Positions 63,277 to 64,000 of a stretch of 64,000 nucleotides of DNA are shown piece after piece. Both the position numbers and the translations under genes were made by a program. Within the stretch, counting starts at the first letter, position 1; every line of letters starts with the position of its first letter. The DNA comes from an uncultured Burkholderiales bacterium (GTDB taxonomy: Bacteria; Pseudomonadota; Gammaproteobacteria; Burkholderiales; Thiobacillaceae), in NCBI GenBank assembly GCA_937949525.1, contig CALEDT010000017.1, positions 62,001-126,000 of the forward strand. Reading direction: 5' to 3'. The notes beneath the pieces are model-generated. The model ran no database searches and was not told the DNA's origin. It saw only the letters and a program-made list of their open reading frames with translations.

Positions 63277-64000
63277 TCAGCCCTGACGGTGATACCCCAC
63301 CACCACCTCCACCTCGTTCTTCGACCCCAGGATCACCGGCACGCGCTGGTGCAATGACTCCGGCTGCATGTCCAGAATGCGTTCATAGCCGGTAGAGGCC
63401 ATGCCGCCGGCCTGTTCGACAATGAAGCTCATCGGATTGGCTTCGTACATCAGGCGCAGTTTGCCGGGCTTGCTCGGATCCTTGGTGTCGCGCGGGTACA
63501 TGAAGATGCCGCCGCGGGTCAGGATACGGTGCACCTCGGCGACCATGGACGCCACCCAGCGCATGTTGAAGTCGCGCCCGCGCGGACCTTCCTTGCCCTG
63601 CAGGCATTCCTCGACGTAACGCTGCACCGGCGGTTCCCAGAAACGCTGGTTGGAGGCGTTGATGGCGAATTCCTTGGTATCGGCCGGAATCTTCATGTCC
63701 GGGTGGGTGAGCAGGAACTCGCCCACCTCGCGGTCCAGCGTGAAGCCGTTGACGCCGTGACCGGTGGTCAGCACCAGCATGGTGGACGAACCGTACAGGG
63801 CATAGCCGGCGCACACCTGCTTGACGCCCGGTTGCAGGAAGTCGGCCTCGGACGCAGCGCGGTTGGGCACCGGCGCGCGCAGGATGGAGAAGATGGTGCC
63901 GACCGAGATGTTGATGTCGACGTTGGACGAGCCGTCCAGCGGATCGAACACCAGCAGATACTTGCCCAGTGGGTACTTGTTGGGGATGGCATAGACCTCG
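63277..64000 (-). CDS. fbp: Fructose-1,6-bisphosphatase class I, partial
   Basis: The C-terminal 240 residues of a class I FBPase; the N-terminus lies right of the window. The metal-binding [20 protein letters not shown] core is seen in pieces ([11 protein letters not shown]). [27 protein letters not shown] and [15 protein letters not shown] are family marks. It serves gluconeogenesis and, in an autotroph, could serve the Calvin cycle. No other Calvin-cycle gene is in view. Confidence 0.95.
   Translation of the reverse strand, partial: EVYAIPNKYPLGKYLLVFDPLDGSSNVDINISVGTIFSILRAPVPNRAASEADFLQPGVKQVCAGYALYGSSTMLVLTTGHGVNGFTLDREVGEFLLTHPDMKIPADTKEFAINASNQRFWEPPVQRYVEECLQGKEGPRGRDFNMRWVASMVAEVHRILTRGGIFMYPRDTKDPSKPGKLRLMYEANPMSFIVEQAGGMASTGYERILDMQPESLHQRVPVILGSKNEVEVVVGYHRQG

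Overview
The window is a GC-rich, gene-dense chromosomal segment. It most likely comes from a motile, chemolithotrophic sulfur-oxidising gammaproteobacterium. The sulfur lifestyle is inferred from sat, aprB and aprA. The class is inferred from dusB-fis-purH-purD, hemA-prfA-prmC, flrBC, cheZ/cheV and ccoNOQP-GH. No transposase, prophage or CRISPR array was seen. The genus cannot be fixed from the sequence alone.

Layout. 1-2.7 kb: the cut-off 5' part of a Fur-family regulator, divergent lipA, and three small unrecognised genes. 2.7-8.6 kb: the glutamate synthase operon gltB-gltD (minus). 8.7-9.5 kb: an unrecognised pair of small genes, the second cysteine-rich, behind a palindrome. 9.5-11.2 kb: a SAM hydroxide adenosyltransferase and a YkgJ-type cysteine-cluster protein. 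11.2-15.5 kb: the sulfite-to-sulfate module sat-aprB-aprA (minus), with a candidate promoter, a palindrome at the aprB ribosome site and a clear terminator. 15.5-16.8 kb: a lipoprotein and SixA. 16.8-23.3 kb: a chemotaxis operon, cheV-cheV-cheY-cheZ-cheA-HDOD/EAL (minus), behind a FliA-type promoter. 23.4-30.7 kb: flagellar genes flrB-flrC-fliE-fliF-fliG-fliH-fliI (plus). 30.7-39.2 kb: the cbb3 oxidase cluster ccoI-ccoS-ccoN-ccoO-ccoQ-ccoP-ccoG-ccoH plus a DUF3149-like miniprotein (minus). 39.2-41.8 kb: a Bax inhibitor-1 homologue, pdxA and rsmA. 41.9-43.9 kb: lysC, tRNA-Ser(GCU) and a coiled-coil gene. 44.2-50.4 kb: a Tat-exported PhoX phosphatase and two multidomain c-di-GMP proteins. 50.5-60 kb: dusB-fis-purH-purD-hemF-mutarotase-hemA-prfA-prmC (plus). 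60-63.1 kb: a cluster of the HPr-rel-A type (PqqD-like protein, HprK-related kinase, nucleotidyltransferase) followed by a Tat-exported cysteine-containing protein. The right end holds part of a class I fructose-1,6-bisphosphatase.

How it fits together. AprBA and Sat would turn sulfite into sulfate with substrate-level ATP. The cbb3 oxidase would pass electrons to oxygen at low tension. Flagella, chemotaxis and c-di-GMP proteins would position the cell along sulfur/oxygen gradients. The least understood parts are the HPr-rel-A cluster at 60.0-63.1 kb and the small gene pair at 8.76-9.46 kb. Several non-coding elements also deserve attention: an inverted heptanucleotide repeat beside aprA, an 18-bp hairpin just before prfA, and a terminator lying inside the 5' end of pdxA.
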